This document shows positions 15,260 to 24,039 of a stretch of DNA of 41,854 nt, piece after piece (position 1 is the first letter of the stretch; every line of letters starts with the position of its first letter). The stretch is from Acinetobacter sp. ANC 4862. GTDB lineage: Bacteria > Pseudomonadota > Gammaproteobacteria > Pseudomonadales > Moraxellaceae. The notes under the pieces were generated by a model. The model saw only the letters and a list, made by a program, of their open reading frames with translations, searched no databases and was not told the DNA's origin. A program made the position numbers and the translations under genes. The stretch is from NCBI RefSeq assembly GCF_004336635.1, contig NZ_SJXH01000030.1, positions 1 to 41,854 on the forward strand, read 5' to 3'.

Positions 15260-16489
15260 ATGAAATTAAAAACTCTTAGTACCGCGATTCTTCTTGCAAC
15301 AGTACCAATGACAGGGGCTTTTGCAGCCGCGCTAGACCGTTCAGGTCAATCTATTTCAGCATTCCTACAACCTGGCAACTATTTTGAAGCGGGTATTTCG
15401 GTTTTAGATCCAGATGTATCTGGTAAGGCAAATGCAAATAATTCTAATCTCTCAGATATGGGAGATGATTATTACTTCCCAAGTGCGGCACTAAAACTAC
15501 AACTAACGGATAATTTTTCATTTGGTTTAATTTACGATCAACCATTTGGTGCTGATGCAACTTACTCTACTACCGACCAAGTTTTAAACCCACTTACTGG
15601 AGAGGGTTTATTCCATAACGGGTCTGAATCGACCAAAGTTGAAGTGAAAACACAAAATATATCAATGCTATTTGGTTTTCAGCCAAATGAAAATTTAAAT
15701 TTTTATGCAGGTCCAGTTTATCAAACTGTAAAAGGTGACGTTCAATTACGTGGTTTAGCATACGGTGGCAGTTCTACATTTGGTTCTTATGATGCCAATA
15801 TAAAAGAAGATGGTTCTGTTGGGTGGTTAGCAGGTTTTGCTTATCAAATTCCTGATATTGCTTTAAAAGCATCTTTAACCTATCGTTCTGAAATTGACCA
15901 TGATGCCAAAACCACTGAAACTTTCAATACAGGTTTATTTGCTGGATTTAACGCACTACCAAATTCAGATACTTCTATCACGACACCACAATCTGTTAAC
16001 TTAGATTTCCAAACCGGCATCATGGCAGATACAGTAGCATTTGCTAATGTACGCTGGGTTGAATGGTCTAACTTCTCCATTCGCCCACCTAAATTTGGTA
16101 CAGCTAGTGTACAAGCACCGGTTGTAGCTTCAACTGGAAAACCAAATGGCTTTGATTTAGTTGCATATTCCGATGATCAAATTTCTGCAACTGTTGGTGT
16201 TGGTCGTAAAGTAAATGATCAATGGGCAGGTAACGTATCAGTAGGTTATGACACTGGTGCAGGTAATCCAGTATCTACTCTTGGTCCTACTGAAGGTTAC
16301 TGGAATGTAGGTTTAGGTTTACAATTCAGCCCAGCACCAAACTACTTCATCGCAGGTGGTGTGAAATACTTCTGGTTAGGTGATGCTAATGCTCAATCAG
16401 GTGCTCAATTCAATACGCCAGCGACTGTAGCTAAATTTGAAGACAATCACGCGCTTGCTTATGGTCTTAAAATTGGTTACCGTTTCTAA
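15260..16489 (+). CDS. OmpP1/FadL-family outer membrane protein, copy 1
   Basis: A 409-aa beta-barrel protein that would import long-chain fatty acids or other hydrophobic compounds across the outer membrane. The ATG at 15260 has AAGGAAAG upstream and gives a signal peptide (MKLKTLSTAILLATVPMTGA, cleavage near FAA-ALD). The conserved family start DRSGQSISAFLQPGNY follows, then alternating amphipathic strands and a C-terminal Phe (KIGYRF) typical of outer membrane barrels. The stretch VSVGYDTGAGNPVSTLGPTE near the C-terminus is shared with the neighbouring copy. A perfect terminator follows it, so each copy seems to have its own transcript. The true ligand is unknown. Confidence 0.9.
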   Translation: MKLKTLSTAILLATVPMTGAFAAALDRSGQSISAFLQPGNYFEAGISVLDPDVSGKANANNSNLSDMGDDYYFPSAALKLQLTDNFSFGLIYDQPFGADATYSTTDQVLNPLTGEGLFHNGSESTKVEVKTQNISMLFGFQPNENLNFYAGPVYQTVKGDVQLRGLAYGGSSTFGSYDANIKEDGSVGWLAGFAYQIPDIALKASLTYRSEIDHDAKTTETFNTGLFAGFNALPNSDTSITTPQSVNLDFQTGIMADTVAFANVRWVEWSNFSIRPPKFGTASVQAPVVASTGKPNGFDLVAYSDDQISATVGVGRKVNDQWAGNVSVGYDTGAGNPVSTLGPTEGYWNVGLGLQFSPAPNYFIAGGVKYFWLGDANAQSGAQFNTPATVAKFEDNHALAYGLKIGYRF

Positions 16490-16509
16490 TATTATTTAAC
16501 TAAAAGATA

Positions 16510-16537
16510 AAAAGACCATTGTTCGCAATGGTCTTTT
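16510..16537 (+). terminator. Terminator of the first FadL-like gene
   Basis: A perfect 12-bp stem (AAAAGACCATTG / CAATGGTCTTTT) on a TTCG tetraloop, 20 bp past the stop codon. Confidence 0.9.
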
Positions 16538-16755
16538 ATACATCCTTTAAATCAAAATTGACTATCCATTCAAACTTATCCATGACTAAGTGTTTCTAAT
16601 TTAAACAATCAGTTGTACTTTCCCCAATACATAAAATTAAATTAATTACTCTAATTTTTCACTTAAAAATCATTAATATACAAAAGTATTATTAGTACCT
16701 TTACTCTATTCAAGTCTATTATTTGAATTGTACAGTTTATTATCTACCCAGAGCT

Positions 16756-16805
16756 GAGCATTTACTCTTTTTTTATTTATGTTACTTTTCCATGACTTTT
16801 AGTTA
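16756..16805 (+). promoter_or_regulatory. Upstream region of the second FadL-like gene, repeat of copy 1
   Basis: GAGCATTTACTC, a T run, then ATGTTACTTTT repeat the block seen at 15108-15158, at a shorter distance from the start codon. The rest of the gap (16538-16755) is AT-rich with no gene seen. Confidence 0.5.
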
Positions 16806-16829
16806 CAAAATGGCATCACGGAAAGAACT

Positions 16830-17972
16830 ATGAAGCTCAACACCTTATCTATGGCTATCTTTATTAGCACTCTTCCACTTACTTCAGTAATTGCGGGTGG
16901 TTTAGACCGTTCAGGCCAATCAATTTCTGCTTTTTTACAGCCAGGAAATTATGCTGAAGCAGGTTTTACAGTTATTGATCCAACTGTAGAAGGTAAAGAC
17001 ATTGTTGGAAATCAAGTCAGCGATATGGGTGATGACTATTATTTCCCTACTGCAGCTGTGAAAATTCAAGCAACAGATCAAATTTCATTAGGTCTATTAT
17101 ATGATCAACCTTATGGTGCTGATGCGACATATGCTGTGGAAAACAGTGTATTTGCGGATAAAACAGTAAATCAAGGTACGCGTGTAGAAGTTAAAACCAA
17201 TAATGTAACAGCATTAATAGGCTATCAACCGAATAAAAACTGGAATTTCTACGCAGGCCCTGTCTATCAAACCGTTGAAGGTAAAGTTTCTTTACGTGGT
17301 GCAGCTTATGGTGGCCCAGCGGTTTTAGGCGGCTATGACATTAACTTTAAAGAAGCGGAAGCCTATGGTTGGCTTGCGGGTGCAGCTTACTCCATTCCTG
17401 AAATCGCATTAAAAGCTGCAGTAACATATCGTTCCGAAATCAAACATGAATTAAATACAACCGAAAGCTTTGCTTTTGGCAAACTAAGTGGCTTGCAAAG
17501 TGAAACAGAAGTGGTCACACCGCAATCTGTAAATTTGGATTTGCAGTCAGGTATTGCTAAAAATACTTTAGCATTTGCAAATATTCGCTGGGTGCAATGG
17601 GATCAATTTGCGGTAGCGCCTAAAAATTTACATGCAAAATCTGGTGGCAAGAATTTAATTGATTACTCGGATGACCAATGGTCTATTACTACGGGTATTT
17701 CTCGAAAAATCAATGACAAATGGGCTGGCACAGCTTCTGTTGGATACGATTCTGGCGCAGGCAACCCTGTAACCACTTTAGGTCCTGTTGAAGGAAACTG
17801 GAATGTGGGTCTAGGTGCTCAGTATAGTCCAGCAGAAAGCTATTTTATCGCAGCTGGCGTAAAATATCTTTGGTTAGGTGATGCGAAAGCACAAACTGGC
17901 GGCAATGTGGTCGGTGATTTTGAAGACAACACAGCACTTGCCTATGGCCTGAAAATCGGTTACCGCTTCTAA
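16830..17972 (+). CDS. OmpP1/FadL-family outer membrane protein, copy 2
   Basis: A 380-aa paralogue of the preceding gene, alignable from end to end: signal peptide MKLNTLSMAIFISTLPLTSV, then DRSGQSISAFLQPGNY, GDDYYFPTAAVKIQA, FYAGPVYQTVEGKVSLRGAA and the C-terminal KIGYRF. It is shorter by about 29 residues, mainly in external-loop regions (it lacks the longer loops after residue 110 and near residue 280 of copy 1). That is the expected site of ligand divergence. The ATG has GGAAAG nine bases upstream. The tandem copy with its similar upstream block points to gene duplication. Confidence 0.9.
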   Translation: MKLNTLSMAIFISTLPLTSVIAGGLDRSGQSISAFLQPGNYAEAGFTVIDPTVEGKDIVGNQVSDMGDDYYFPTAAVKIQATDQISLGLLYDQPYGADATYAVENSVFADKTVNQGTRVEVKTNNVTALIGYQPNKNWNFYAGPVYQTVEGKVSLRGAAYGGPAVLGGYDINFKEAEAYGWLAGAAYSIPEIALKAAVTYRSEIKHELNTTESFAFGKLSGLQSETEVVTPQSVNLDLQSGIAKNTLAFANIRWVQWDQFAVAPKNLHAKSGGKNLIDYSDDQWSITTGISRKINDKWAGTASVGYDSGAGNPVTTLGPVEGNWNVGLGAQYSPAESYFIAAGVKYLWLGDAKAQTGGNVVGDFEDNTALAYGLKIGYRF

Positions 17973-17996
17973 TTGCGTTAAACATTAGGACTAAAC

Positions 17997-18026
17997 AAGA
18001 AAGGGCACCATTGGCGCCCTTTTCTT
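17997..18026. terminator. Bidirectional terminator between FadL copy 2 and thrH
   Basis: AAGAAAGGGC and GCCCTTTTCTT pair around a short inner CC/GG stem, with A and T tracts on either side. It sits between two converging genes. Confidence 0.8.
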
Positions 18027-18045
18027 ATTTCAAAGATTTAGGATC

Positions 18046-18663
18046 TTAAGCTGGAATATCACGTACAGAAGCATTACGAATCGCCTCTTTCAATGCTTCA
18101 TAACCGTGAATAGCTGGAAATTGCGGGAACTCAGCAATCACATTTTCAGGAGCATCAAACAGGAAGCCATGATCTGCTTCGCCCAACATGGTGGTGTCAT
18201 TATATGAATCACCTGCAGCAATCACACGAAAGTTTAAACCGTGCAATGCTTTAACTGCCTGACGCTTTTGATCCGGCTGGCGAAGTTTGTACGCAGAGAT
18301 CATGCCATTTTCATCAGTTTCCAATTTATGGCAGAAAATGGTTGGCCAATCCAGCTGCTTCATTAAAGGATGAGCAAATTCATAGAAAGTGTCTGAAAGA
18401 ATAATCAACTGGAAATGCGTACTTACCCATTTCACAAATTCTTTAGCACCCGGGAAAGGTCCCATATCTGCAATCACGTCCTGAATATCATTCAAGCCTA
18501 AACCGTGCTCTTTTAAAATATTCAGGCGCTGCGTCATCAACACATCGTAGTCCGGAATGTCACGTGTAGTGGCTTCCAATGCTTTAATTCCAGTTTTTTT
18601 GGCAAAGTTAATCCAAATTTCTGGAACTAACACACCCTCAAGATCAAGACATACGATTTCCAT
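18046..18663 (-). CDS. thrH: ThrH-type phosphoserine phosphatase / homoserine phosphotransferase
   Basis: A HAD-superfamily enzyme related to P. aeruginosa ThrH, which dephosphorylates phosphoserine and can move the phosphate to homoserine, linking serine and threonine synthesis. I start it at the ATG at 18663 (MEIVCLDLEGVLVPEIW) because GGGAGA lies just upstream and the result is 205 aa, the known ThrH length. HAD motif I is DLEGV (Asp7), motif II LIILSDTFYEF (about 91-101), and the C-terminal motif RVIAAGDSYNDTTML (about 150-164) carries the metal-binding aspartates. Motif and length fit ThrH better than SerB. It appears monocistronic. Confidence 0.92.
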   Translation of the reverse strand: MEIVCLDLEGVLVPEIWINFAKKTGIKALEATTRDIPDYDVLMTQRLNILKEHGLGLNDIQDVIADMGPFPGAKEFVKWVSTHFQLIILSDTFYEFAHPLMKQLDWPTIFCHKLETDENGMISAYKLRQPDQKRQAVKALHGLNFRVIAAGDSYNDTTMLGEADHGFLFDAPENVIAEFPQFPAIHGYEALKEAIRNASVRDIPA

Positions 18664-18862
18664 GGGTTCTCCCAATGTGAGTGAAAAAATTTTGCGCTAT
18701 CATAGCTTAAAAACTGATATTTCAGGTGCTGTTTTTCAAATCTATTTTATTCATAAGTATTTATTTTTTAGTGCTAAGCAGATTATTTCAATTCTATTAA
18801 AATCGTTGTGAAATAAATTAATATAGGTTTTTAAGTATCCAAGCCTATAGCCAGGAACTGTC

Positions 18863-19594
18863 ATGACTACCATCCCTACCATTGACCTTGTGGATGCACT
18901 TGCATCTGAATATGCCGATAAATCTCCCAGTGAGATTCTGGAACTTGCATTAAGCCAGCAAGGCGAAATTGCCATTTCATTTTCAGGTGCTGAAGATGTC
19001 GTTTTGATTGATATGGCCTCCCATCTGGGTAAGCCCTTCCGTGTCTTTAGTTTAGATACCGGCCGCTTACATGCAGAAACCTATCAATTTATCGATACTG
19101 TCCGTAAACACTACAATATTGAGATCGAAATTTGCTTCCCAGAAACAGAAACGATGCAAAAACTGGTCACTGAAAAAGGTTTCTTTAGCTTCTATCAAGA
19201 TGGGCATAAAGAATGTTGCGGGATTCGTAAAGTTCAGCCCTTACGTAAAAAACTGGCTACGCTGGATGGTTGGATTACCGGTCAGCGTAAAGATCAAAGT
19301 CCGGGTACTCGGAATGAAATTCCCGTAGTTCAGGCGGATGCCGGTTTTTCAGGTCCAGGTAAACAACTCATTAAATATAATCCCTTGGCTAACTGGTCAA
19401 GCGCTGATGTATGGAACTATATTCGTATGATGGAAATTCCATATAATCCTTTGCATGAACGTGGTTTTATTTCGATTGGCTGTGAACCTTGCACCCGCCC
19501 TGTATTGCCAAACCAGCATGAACGTGAAGGTCGCTGGTGGTGGGAAGAAGCTACCCATAAAGAATGCGGATTGCACGCAGGAAATTTAAAATAA
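18863..19594 (+). CDS. cysH: Adenylyl-sulfate (APS) reductase type CysH
   Basis: Reduces activated sulfate to sulfite in the assimilatory sulfur pathway, with thioredoxin as donor. The 243-aa length is normal. The nucleotide-binding loop [15 protein letters not shown] (about 38-52) and LDTGRLH (about 64-70) are clear. Cysteine pairs Cys118-Cys119 (KECCGIRK) and Cys207/Cys210 (GCEPCTRP) are the ligands of a [4Fe-4S] cluster, which marks the APS-reducing bacterial and plant branch rather than the cluster-free PAPS reductases. Cys235 in KECGLH is the catalytic residue. It stands alone, with a terminator after it. About 200 bp upstream separate it from the divergent thrH. Confidence 0.95.
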   Translation: MTTIPTIDLVDALASEYADKSPSEILELALSQQGEIAISFSGAEDVVLIDMASHLGKPFRVFSLDTGRLHAETYQFIDTVRKHYNIEIEICFPETETMQKLVTEKGFFSFYQDGHKECCGIRKVQPLRKKLATLDGWITGQRKDQSPGTRNEIPVVQADAGFSGPGKQLIKYNPLANWSSADVWNYIRMMEIPYNPLHERGFISIGCEPCTRPVLPNQHEREGRWWWEEATHKECGLHAGNLK

Positions 19595-19599
19595 TTTTC

Positions 19600-19631
19600 A
19601 AAAAAACCACTGTTATTCAGTGGTTTTTTTA
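19600..19631 (+). terminator. Terminator of cysH
   Basis: AAAAAAACCACTG and CAGTGGTTTTTTT form a 12-13-bp stem over a short loop with a long T tract, directly after the cysH stop. Confidence 0.9.
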
Positions 19632-19758
19632 ACTTATCATTACACAGAAAGCAGTTCTTTTCTTTTTGAAAAAAGATATACTAAAAAACGGTTTTTATAA
19701 TTCTAACAAGCCTGTTCATATAAGAACAGCCAAAAATTGCAGTGAGGCATTCCGCGCT

Positions 19759-21138
19759 ATGCGTCCATTACACCCAATTGATTTTATTTTTTTGTCGCTA
19801 GAAAAACGGCAACAACCGATGCATGTCGGTGGACTGTTTCTATTTCAAATTCCTGACAATGCACCTGACACATTCATTCAAGATCTCGTTGCTGATATTC
19901 GTAAATCCAAGTGTCTTCCTGTTGCGCCTTTTAATAATAAACTCAATGGCCTATTTTGGGACGAAGACCAGGAATTTGATTTAGACCATCATTTCCGTCA
20001 CATCGCGCTTCCGCATCCAGGTCGAATCCGTGAATTACTGACTTATATTTCACAAGAGCATAGCGCACTGCTTGATCGTGCTAAACCACTCTGGACCTGT
20101 AATATTATTGAAGGTATTGAAGGCAACCGCTTTGCCATGTACTTTAAAATTCACCATGCGATGGTTGATGGTATTGCCGGCATGCGTTTAGTCGAAAAAT
20201 CACTATCCTATGATCCAGAAGCCAAGAGTATTGTTCCTCTCTGGTGTGTCGAAGGTCCTCGTGCTAAACGATTAAAAGAACCAAAAGCAAGCCGTATAAA
20301 GAAAATCATGGGAGCAGTAAAATCACAATTTGAAGCTACCCCTAAAGTTATGTATGAACTATCGCAAACCATCTGCAAAGATATGGGGCGCAATCCGGAC
20401 TATGTTTCCAGCTTTCAGGCACCCAGCAGTATTTTAAATCAGCGAGTCAGTTCATCACGCCGTTTTGCTGCCCAATCCTTTGAATTGGGCCGTTTAAGTA
20501 AAATCGCAAAAGCACTCGGTGTCACCATCAATGATGTAGTCTTGGCCATCTGTTCTGGCGCTCTGCGTGAGTATTTGCTCAGTCATAACGCATTGCCGAA
20601 AAAACCGCTGATTGCTATGGTTCCTGCTTCAATTCGTGATGATGATTCTGAAGTTTCAAATCGTATTACCATGATTTTAGCTAATCTGGGTACGCATAAA
20701 GATACGCCTTTAGAACGCCTGCAAATTATTCGCCGTAGTGTATTAAATGCCAAGCAGCGGTTCAAACGCATGAATTCAAATCAGATTTTAAACTATAGCG
20801 CGCTGGTTTACGGTGCAGCGGGTCTAAATATTGTCTCGGGAATGATGCCAAAACGCCAAGCGTTCAATATTGTGATTTCTAATGTACCCGGACCGCGTGA
20901 ACCGTTATATTGGAATGGTGCCAAACTGGATGCACTCTACCCGGCTTCTATTGTTTTAGATGGACAGGCCCTCAATATTACAATGACCAGTTATTTGGAT
21001 AAATTGGAAGTGGGCTTAACAGGCTGTCGAAATGCCTTACCTAAAATGCAAAACCTACTGACTCACCTAGAAGATGAAATTCAGCGATTTGAAGAGGTCG
21101 TGGGTCAAGAAACCCCAAAGTTACAGGCGGTGAGTTAA
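19759..21138 (+). CDS. atfA: Wax ester synthase / acyl-CoA:diacylglycerol acyltransferase
   Basis: Makes wax esters from fatty alcohols and acyl-CoA, and triacylglycerol from diacylglycerol, for intracellular storage inclusions. The ATG at 19759 gives MRPLHPIDFIFLSLEKRQQP, which I recognise as the N-terminus of A. baylyi AtfA. A frame open 31 codons further upstream is ignored. The enzyme has 459 aa. The active site HHAMVDG (His132, His133, Asp137) is intact. The PLW motif (110-112), NDVVLAICSGALR and the C-terminal NVPGPREPLYWNGAKL are also present. The ribosome-binding site is GTGAGG, a little far from the ATG. It is transcribed alone between two terminators. This gene is one of the strongest markers for Acinetobacter in the window. 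Confidence 0.96.
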   Translation: MRPLHPIDFIFLSLEKRQQPMHVGGLFLFQIPDNAPDTFIQDLVADIRKSKCLPVAPFNNKLNGLFWDEDQEFDLDHHFRHIALPHPGRIRELLTYISQEHSALLDRAKPLWTCNIIEGIEGNRFAMYFKIHHAMVDGIAGMRLVEKSLSYDPEAKSIVPLWCVEGPRAKRLKEPKASRIKKIMGAVKSQFEATPKVMYELSQTICKDMGRNPDYVSSFQAPSSILNQRVSSSRRFAAQSFELGRLSKIAKALGVTINDVVLAICSGALREYLLSHNALPKKPLIAMVPASIRDDDSEVSNRITMILANLGTHKDTPLERLQIIRRSVLNAKQRFKRMNSNQILNYSALVYGAAGLNIVSGMMPKRQAFNIVISNVPGPREPLYWNGAKLDALYPASIVLDGQALNITMTSYLDKLEVGLTGCRNALPKMQNLLTHLEDEIQRFEEVVGQETPKLQAVS

Positions 21139-21166
21139 CCGCAAGTGATAAAGAGTAAATATGAAT

Positions 21167-21201
21167 AAATTAAGGGGCTTTTGATGAGCCCCTTAATTTT
21201 T
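21167..21201. terminator. Bidirectional terminator shared by atfA and the 56-aa gene
   Basis: AAATTAAGGGGCT and AGCCCCTTAATTT form a perfect 13-bp stem with a seven-base loop and T tracts both ways. The stop codon of the minus-strand small gene (21193-21195) lies within the right arm. Confidence 0.88.
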
Positions 21202-21363
21202 AATTGCACGACATTGATTTAATAATTGATGGCAGACCGAACGAATCATGGCAGCAGTAATCTGAACTTCTTTACCTTGCTCATCGACGATGTAACCATT
21301 CTGTGTTGGTTTATTATCTAACGCATTCAAACTTTTTTTAATAACTACTTGACTCATACTCAT
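21193..21363 (-). CDS. Small conserved-type protein, 56 aa (PA1571-like)
   Basis: A gene of 56 codons on the minus strand with a good AGAGGT ribosome-binding site five bases before the ATG at 21363. The product begins MSMSQVVIKKSLNALD and continues with GYIVDEQGKEVQITAAMI and a C-terminal helix with RSVCHQLLNQC. The 'I-x-D-x-x-G-x-E-x-x-I-T' stretch recalls the small PA1571-family proteins of pseudomonads and Acinetobacter, whose role I do not know. No signal peptide or membrane segment. A 130-bp gap separates it from the start-distal end of rng, which runs in the same direction. Confidence 0.75.
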   Translation of the reverse strand: MSMSQVVIKKSLNALDNKPTQNGYIVDEQGKEVQITAAMIRSVCHQLLNQCRAIKN

Positions 21364-21497
21364 GTCATACCTCTTTTTTTGCTAAGCCAAAAAGGGAGAT
21401 TTTGGCTTTGGCTACTGTGTATGACTAGTATTAGAAATTACATCAAGAAAGTAAAATTTCAGATGTAACAAGTATTTAACGATATTCTGTTACAATT

Positions 21498-22952
21498 TCA
21501 GCTCAGAATGATATCGTATTGCTCTTGCGTATATAGATTTTCCACCTGGAACTTGATCATACGCCCTATAAAGTGCTCTAAATCGGCCACTGCCGGTGCT
21601 TCGGCTGTTAACAATCGGTCAATCACCAAAGGGTGCGCAACAACGGTAAATTCACTTTTTGATTCAAAAGCGCGCGCATATCTTAAAATTTCTCGAAAAA
21701 TTTCATAACACACCGTCTCTGCAGTTTTCACATAACCACGTCCCTGACAGGTCGAACATGATTCACATAACAAGTGCTCTAAAGATTCACGGGTACGCTT
21801 ACGGGTCATTTCGACCAGGCCAAGCTCCGATACTTGCGTGATTTTAGTTTTGGCATGATCGCGTTCAAGCATGCGCTCAAACTGGCTCATCACTTCTTCA
21901 CGATGCTGCGCTTCCTGCATATCAATGAAGTCGATAATGATAATGCCACCCAAATTGCGCAAACGCAGCTGACGTGCAATCACTTGCGTCGCTTCCATAT
22001 TGGTTTTGAACACGGTGTCTTCCAGTGTCCGACCACCGACATATGAACCGGTATTGACATCAATCGTGGTCATCGCTTCAGTCTGGTCTAACATCAAATA
22101 TCCGCCAGACTTAAGCGCTACACGTGTTTGTAACGCTTTTTGAATATCTTCTTCGACATTGTACAAGTCGAAAATAGGACGTTCACCTGGGTAGTGCACC
22201 AGTCTGGTTTGCATACTCGGTACAAATTCTTCGACAAACTCTAGCAACTTTGCATGAATTTCACGCGAATCGACTGAAATCTTAGCGGTATCTTCATTGG
22301 CTAAATCACGAATCACCCGTTGCGGAAGCGGAAGCTCTTCAAAAATCAGTGAAGGAACAGCGATACTGGTTTGCTTGCGCTGAATAAATTCCCAAAGCTT
22401 CGCCAGATAAGCCATATCTTGGGCAATTTCTGATTCTGGAATACCTTCAGCAGCAGTACGTACAATCACACTGCCCGGTAGCTTATGTTCAGTTTGAATG
22501 CCTTCAATCATCGAACGTAAGCGATCACGCTCCTGTTCAGATTCAATCCGTTGTGAAACGCCAGTATGATGACCATAGGGCATAAGAACGAGATAACGCG
22601 AAGGAATAGAAAGGTCAGTACTTAAACGCGCACCTTTGGTTCCGAGCATATCTTTCATCACTTGAACAGTGAGGATCTGACCCGGTTGTAGCAGCTCAAA
22701 AACATTGGGTGTCGGCTGATTACGCGGCCATACCATATCGTTAATATGCAAAAATGCGGTCCGAGATAAACCAATATCTACAAACGCGGCTTGCATACCT
22801 GGCAAAACGCGAACAACTTTGCCTTTGTAAATATTTCCAACCAAACCACGTTTAACCGTGCGCTCTACAAATAGTTCATTGACCGTACCATTTTGGATTA
22901 AGGCCACCCGACATTCCATAGGTGTGACGTTAATCAACAACTCGTCAGACAT
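21498..22952 (-). CDS. rng: Ribonuclease G
   Basis: A single-strand-specific endoribonuclease of the RNase E/G family that matures the 5' end of 16S rRNA and degrades some mRNAs. The ATG at 22952 gives MSDELLINVTPMECRVALI, the normal N-terminus; a TTG 12 bases upstream is ignored, leaving 484 aa. An S1 RNA-binding domain (about 35-120; RTVKRGLVGNIYKGKVVRVL) is followed by the catalytic part with AMTTIDVNTGSYVGG and IIIIDFIDM, whose aspartates bind Mg. The zinc-link region is LCESCSTCQGRGYV. It lacks the long C-terminal scaffold of RNase E, as expected. It is downstream of maf and mreBCD, the gene order seen in many gamma-proteobacteria. Confidence 0.95.
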   Translation of the reverse strand: MSDELLINVTPMECRVALIQNGTVNELFVERTVKRGLVGNIYKGKVVRVLPGMQAAFVDIGLSRTAFLHINDMVWPRNQPTPNVFELLQPGQILTVQVMKDMLGTKGARLSTDLSIPSRYLVLMPYGHHTGVSQRIESEQERDRLRSMIEGIQTEHKLPGSVIVRTAAEGIPESEIAQDMAYLAKLWEFIQRKQTSIAVPSLIFEELPLPQRVIRDLANEDTAKISVDSREIHAKLLEFVEEFVPSMQTRLVHYPGERPIFDLYNVEEDIQKALQTRVALKSGGYLMLDQTEAMTTIDVNTGSYVGGRTLEDTVFKTNMEATQVIARQLRLRNLGGIIIIDFIDMQEAQHREEVMSQFERMLERDHAKTKITQVSELGLVEMTRKRTRESLEHLLCESCSTCQGRGYVKTAETVCYEIFREILRYARAFESKSEFTVVAHPLVIDRLLTAEAPAVADLEHFIGRMIKFQVENLYTQEQYDIILS

Positions 22953-22993
22953 AATAAGACTCAAAACATTATAAAAATTCTTTTTTTCAGCCG

Positions 22994-23560
22994 TTAATTT
23001 AGTGCCTTAACCGACTGTAATAACTGTACTGTCTCATATAAAGGTAAGCCCACAACGTTACTATAACTTCCTTCTATGCGAGGAATATAACGTGCTGCAA
23101 TCCCCTGAATGGCATAAGCTCCCGCTTTACCTACAGGTTCGCCTGTCGCCCAATAACTTTCCATATCATCGAGACTTAATTGTTGAAACTCAACCTGCGT
23201 TCGTACCACTATACTTGATTTTTCTGTCATTGTACGTACGCAAACACCTGAAAATACATCATGTTTACGACCTGAAATGCGTTGCCACATTTCAAAAGCA
23301 TGTTGTTTAGATTCAGGTTTACCTAAAATTTGATGATCGACACCTAAACTGGTGTCAGCTGCGATAACAATGGCACCAGGGAATTGGTCCAAGACCACTT
23401 GAGCCTTGGTACATGCGAGACGTTCCACATAAGCTGCAATGCCCTCGCCTGCTAAAACCGATTCATCAATCTCTGGACTAAAAATTTCAAATTCCAGTCC
23501 AAGTTGCTGAAGCAGCTCCCGACGGCGCGGAGAACTCGAAGCGAGAATTAAACGCGCCAT
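22994..23560 (-). CDS. maf: Maf-like nucleotide pyrophosphatase
   Basis: A 188-aa enzyme of the Maf/YhdE family that hydrolyses non-canonical or excess nucleoside triphosphates (dTTP/UTP type) to monophosphates. The substrate loop LILASSSPRRRELLQQLG (about 4-21), the acidic metal-binding motif IVIAADTSLG (about 64-73), LGKPESKQHAFEMWQRISGR and the late GKAGAYAIQG are all present. Its start overlaps the end of mreD by 13 bp, and rng begins about 40 bp downstream, so it is part of the mreBCD-maf-rng run. Confidence 0.94.
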   Translation of the reverse strand: MARLILASSSPRRRELLQQLGLEFEIFSPEIDESVLAGEGIAAYVERLACTKAQVVLDQFPGAIVIAADTSLGVDHQILGKPESKQHAFEMWQRISGRKHDVFSGVCVRTMTEKSSIVVRTQVEFQQLSLDDMESYWATGEPVGKAGAYAIQGIAARYIPRIEGSYSNVVGLPLYETVQLLQSVKALN

Positions 23561-24039
23561 TTTCTTAACATAAAATAAATAACAGGGAAAACTAAAACGC
23601 TGCTCACAAAGGGCTGCCAGTGTCTTGCAATGGAAAATTGCATACCACCCATAATTTGAGCGATCCAGGTCATAAACAAATGTGCCAACACGGCCAAGAA
23701 ACTAATGACCCATAGATTAGCAAAGGTCAAAATGCGTCGTTCCCGAGTTAAAAATCTGGCAATAAAAGTGATCATCACAAAGGTTAAAGCATTCATCCCC
23801 AAGGGTGCGTCCATCAGAAGATCGGTAAAAATACCGGTCGCAAAGGCAAACCAGATCCCGCACCATGTCGGCTGGCACATGATCCAGAACAGCATCACCA
23901 GCAACATGAATAATGGACGTGCGCCTGAAATAGCATAGGACAATGGATAAACGATCAGTACTGAACAGATAATGACTGAAACAATAATGGCAATTAAAGG
24001 ATCACGGTTATTTTCAGAACGTAATTTAGCGAGCAGCAT
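23548..24039 (-). CDS. mreD: Rod-shape determining protein MreD
   Basis: An inner-membrane protein of the elongasome that works with MreB, MreC, RodA and PBP2. It has 163 aa with about five hydrophobic segments (starting at LIAIIVSVIICSVLIVYPLS) and the typical MreD stretch WCGIWFAFATGIFTDLLMDA followed by PLGMNALTFV. The start lies within the last codons of mreC (14-bp overlap), showing translational coupling. Confidence 0.92.
   Translation of the reverse strand: MLLAKLRSENNRDPLIAIIVSVIICSVLIVYPLSYAISGARPLFMLLVMLFWIMCQPTWCGIWFAFATGIFTDLLMDAPLGMNALTFVMITFIARFLTRERRILTFANLWVISFLAVLAHLFMTWIAQIMGGMQFSIARHWQPFVSSVLVFPVIYFMLRKWRV

Noticed and set aside
19666..19758. Upstream start that would extend the wax synthase by 31 residues
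   Set aside because: The family starts at MRPLHPIDF; the extra residues look non-coding and overlap the region just after the cysH terminator.
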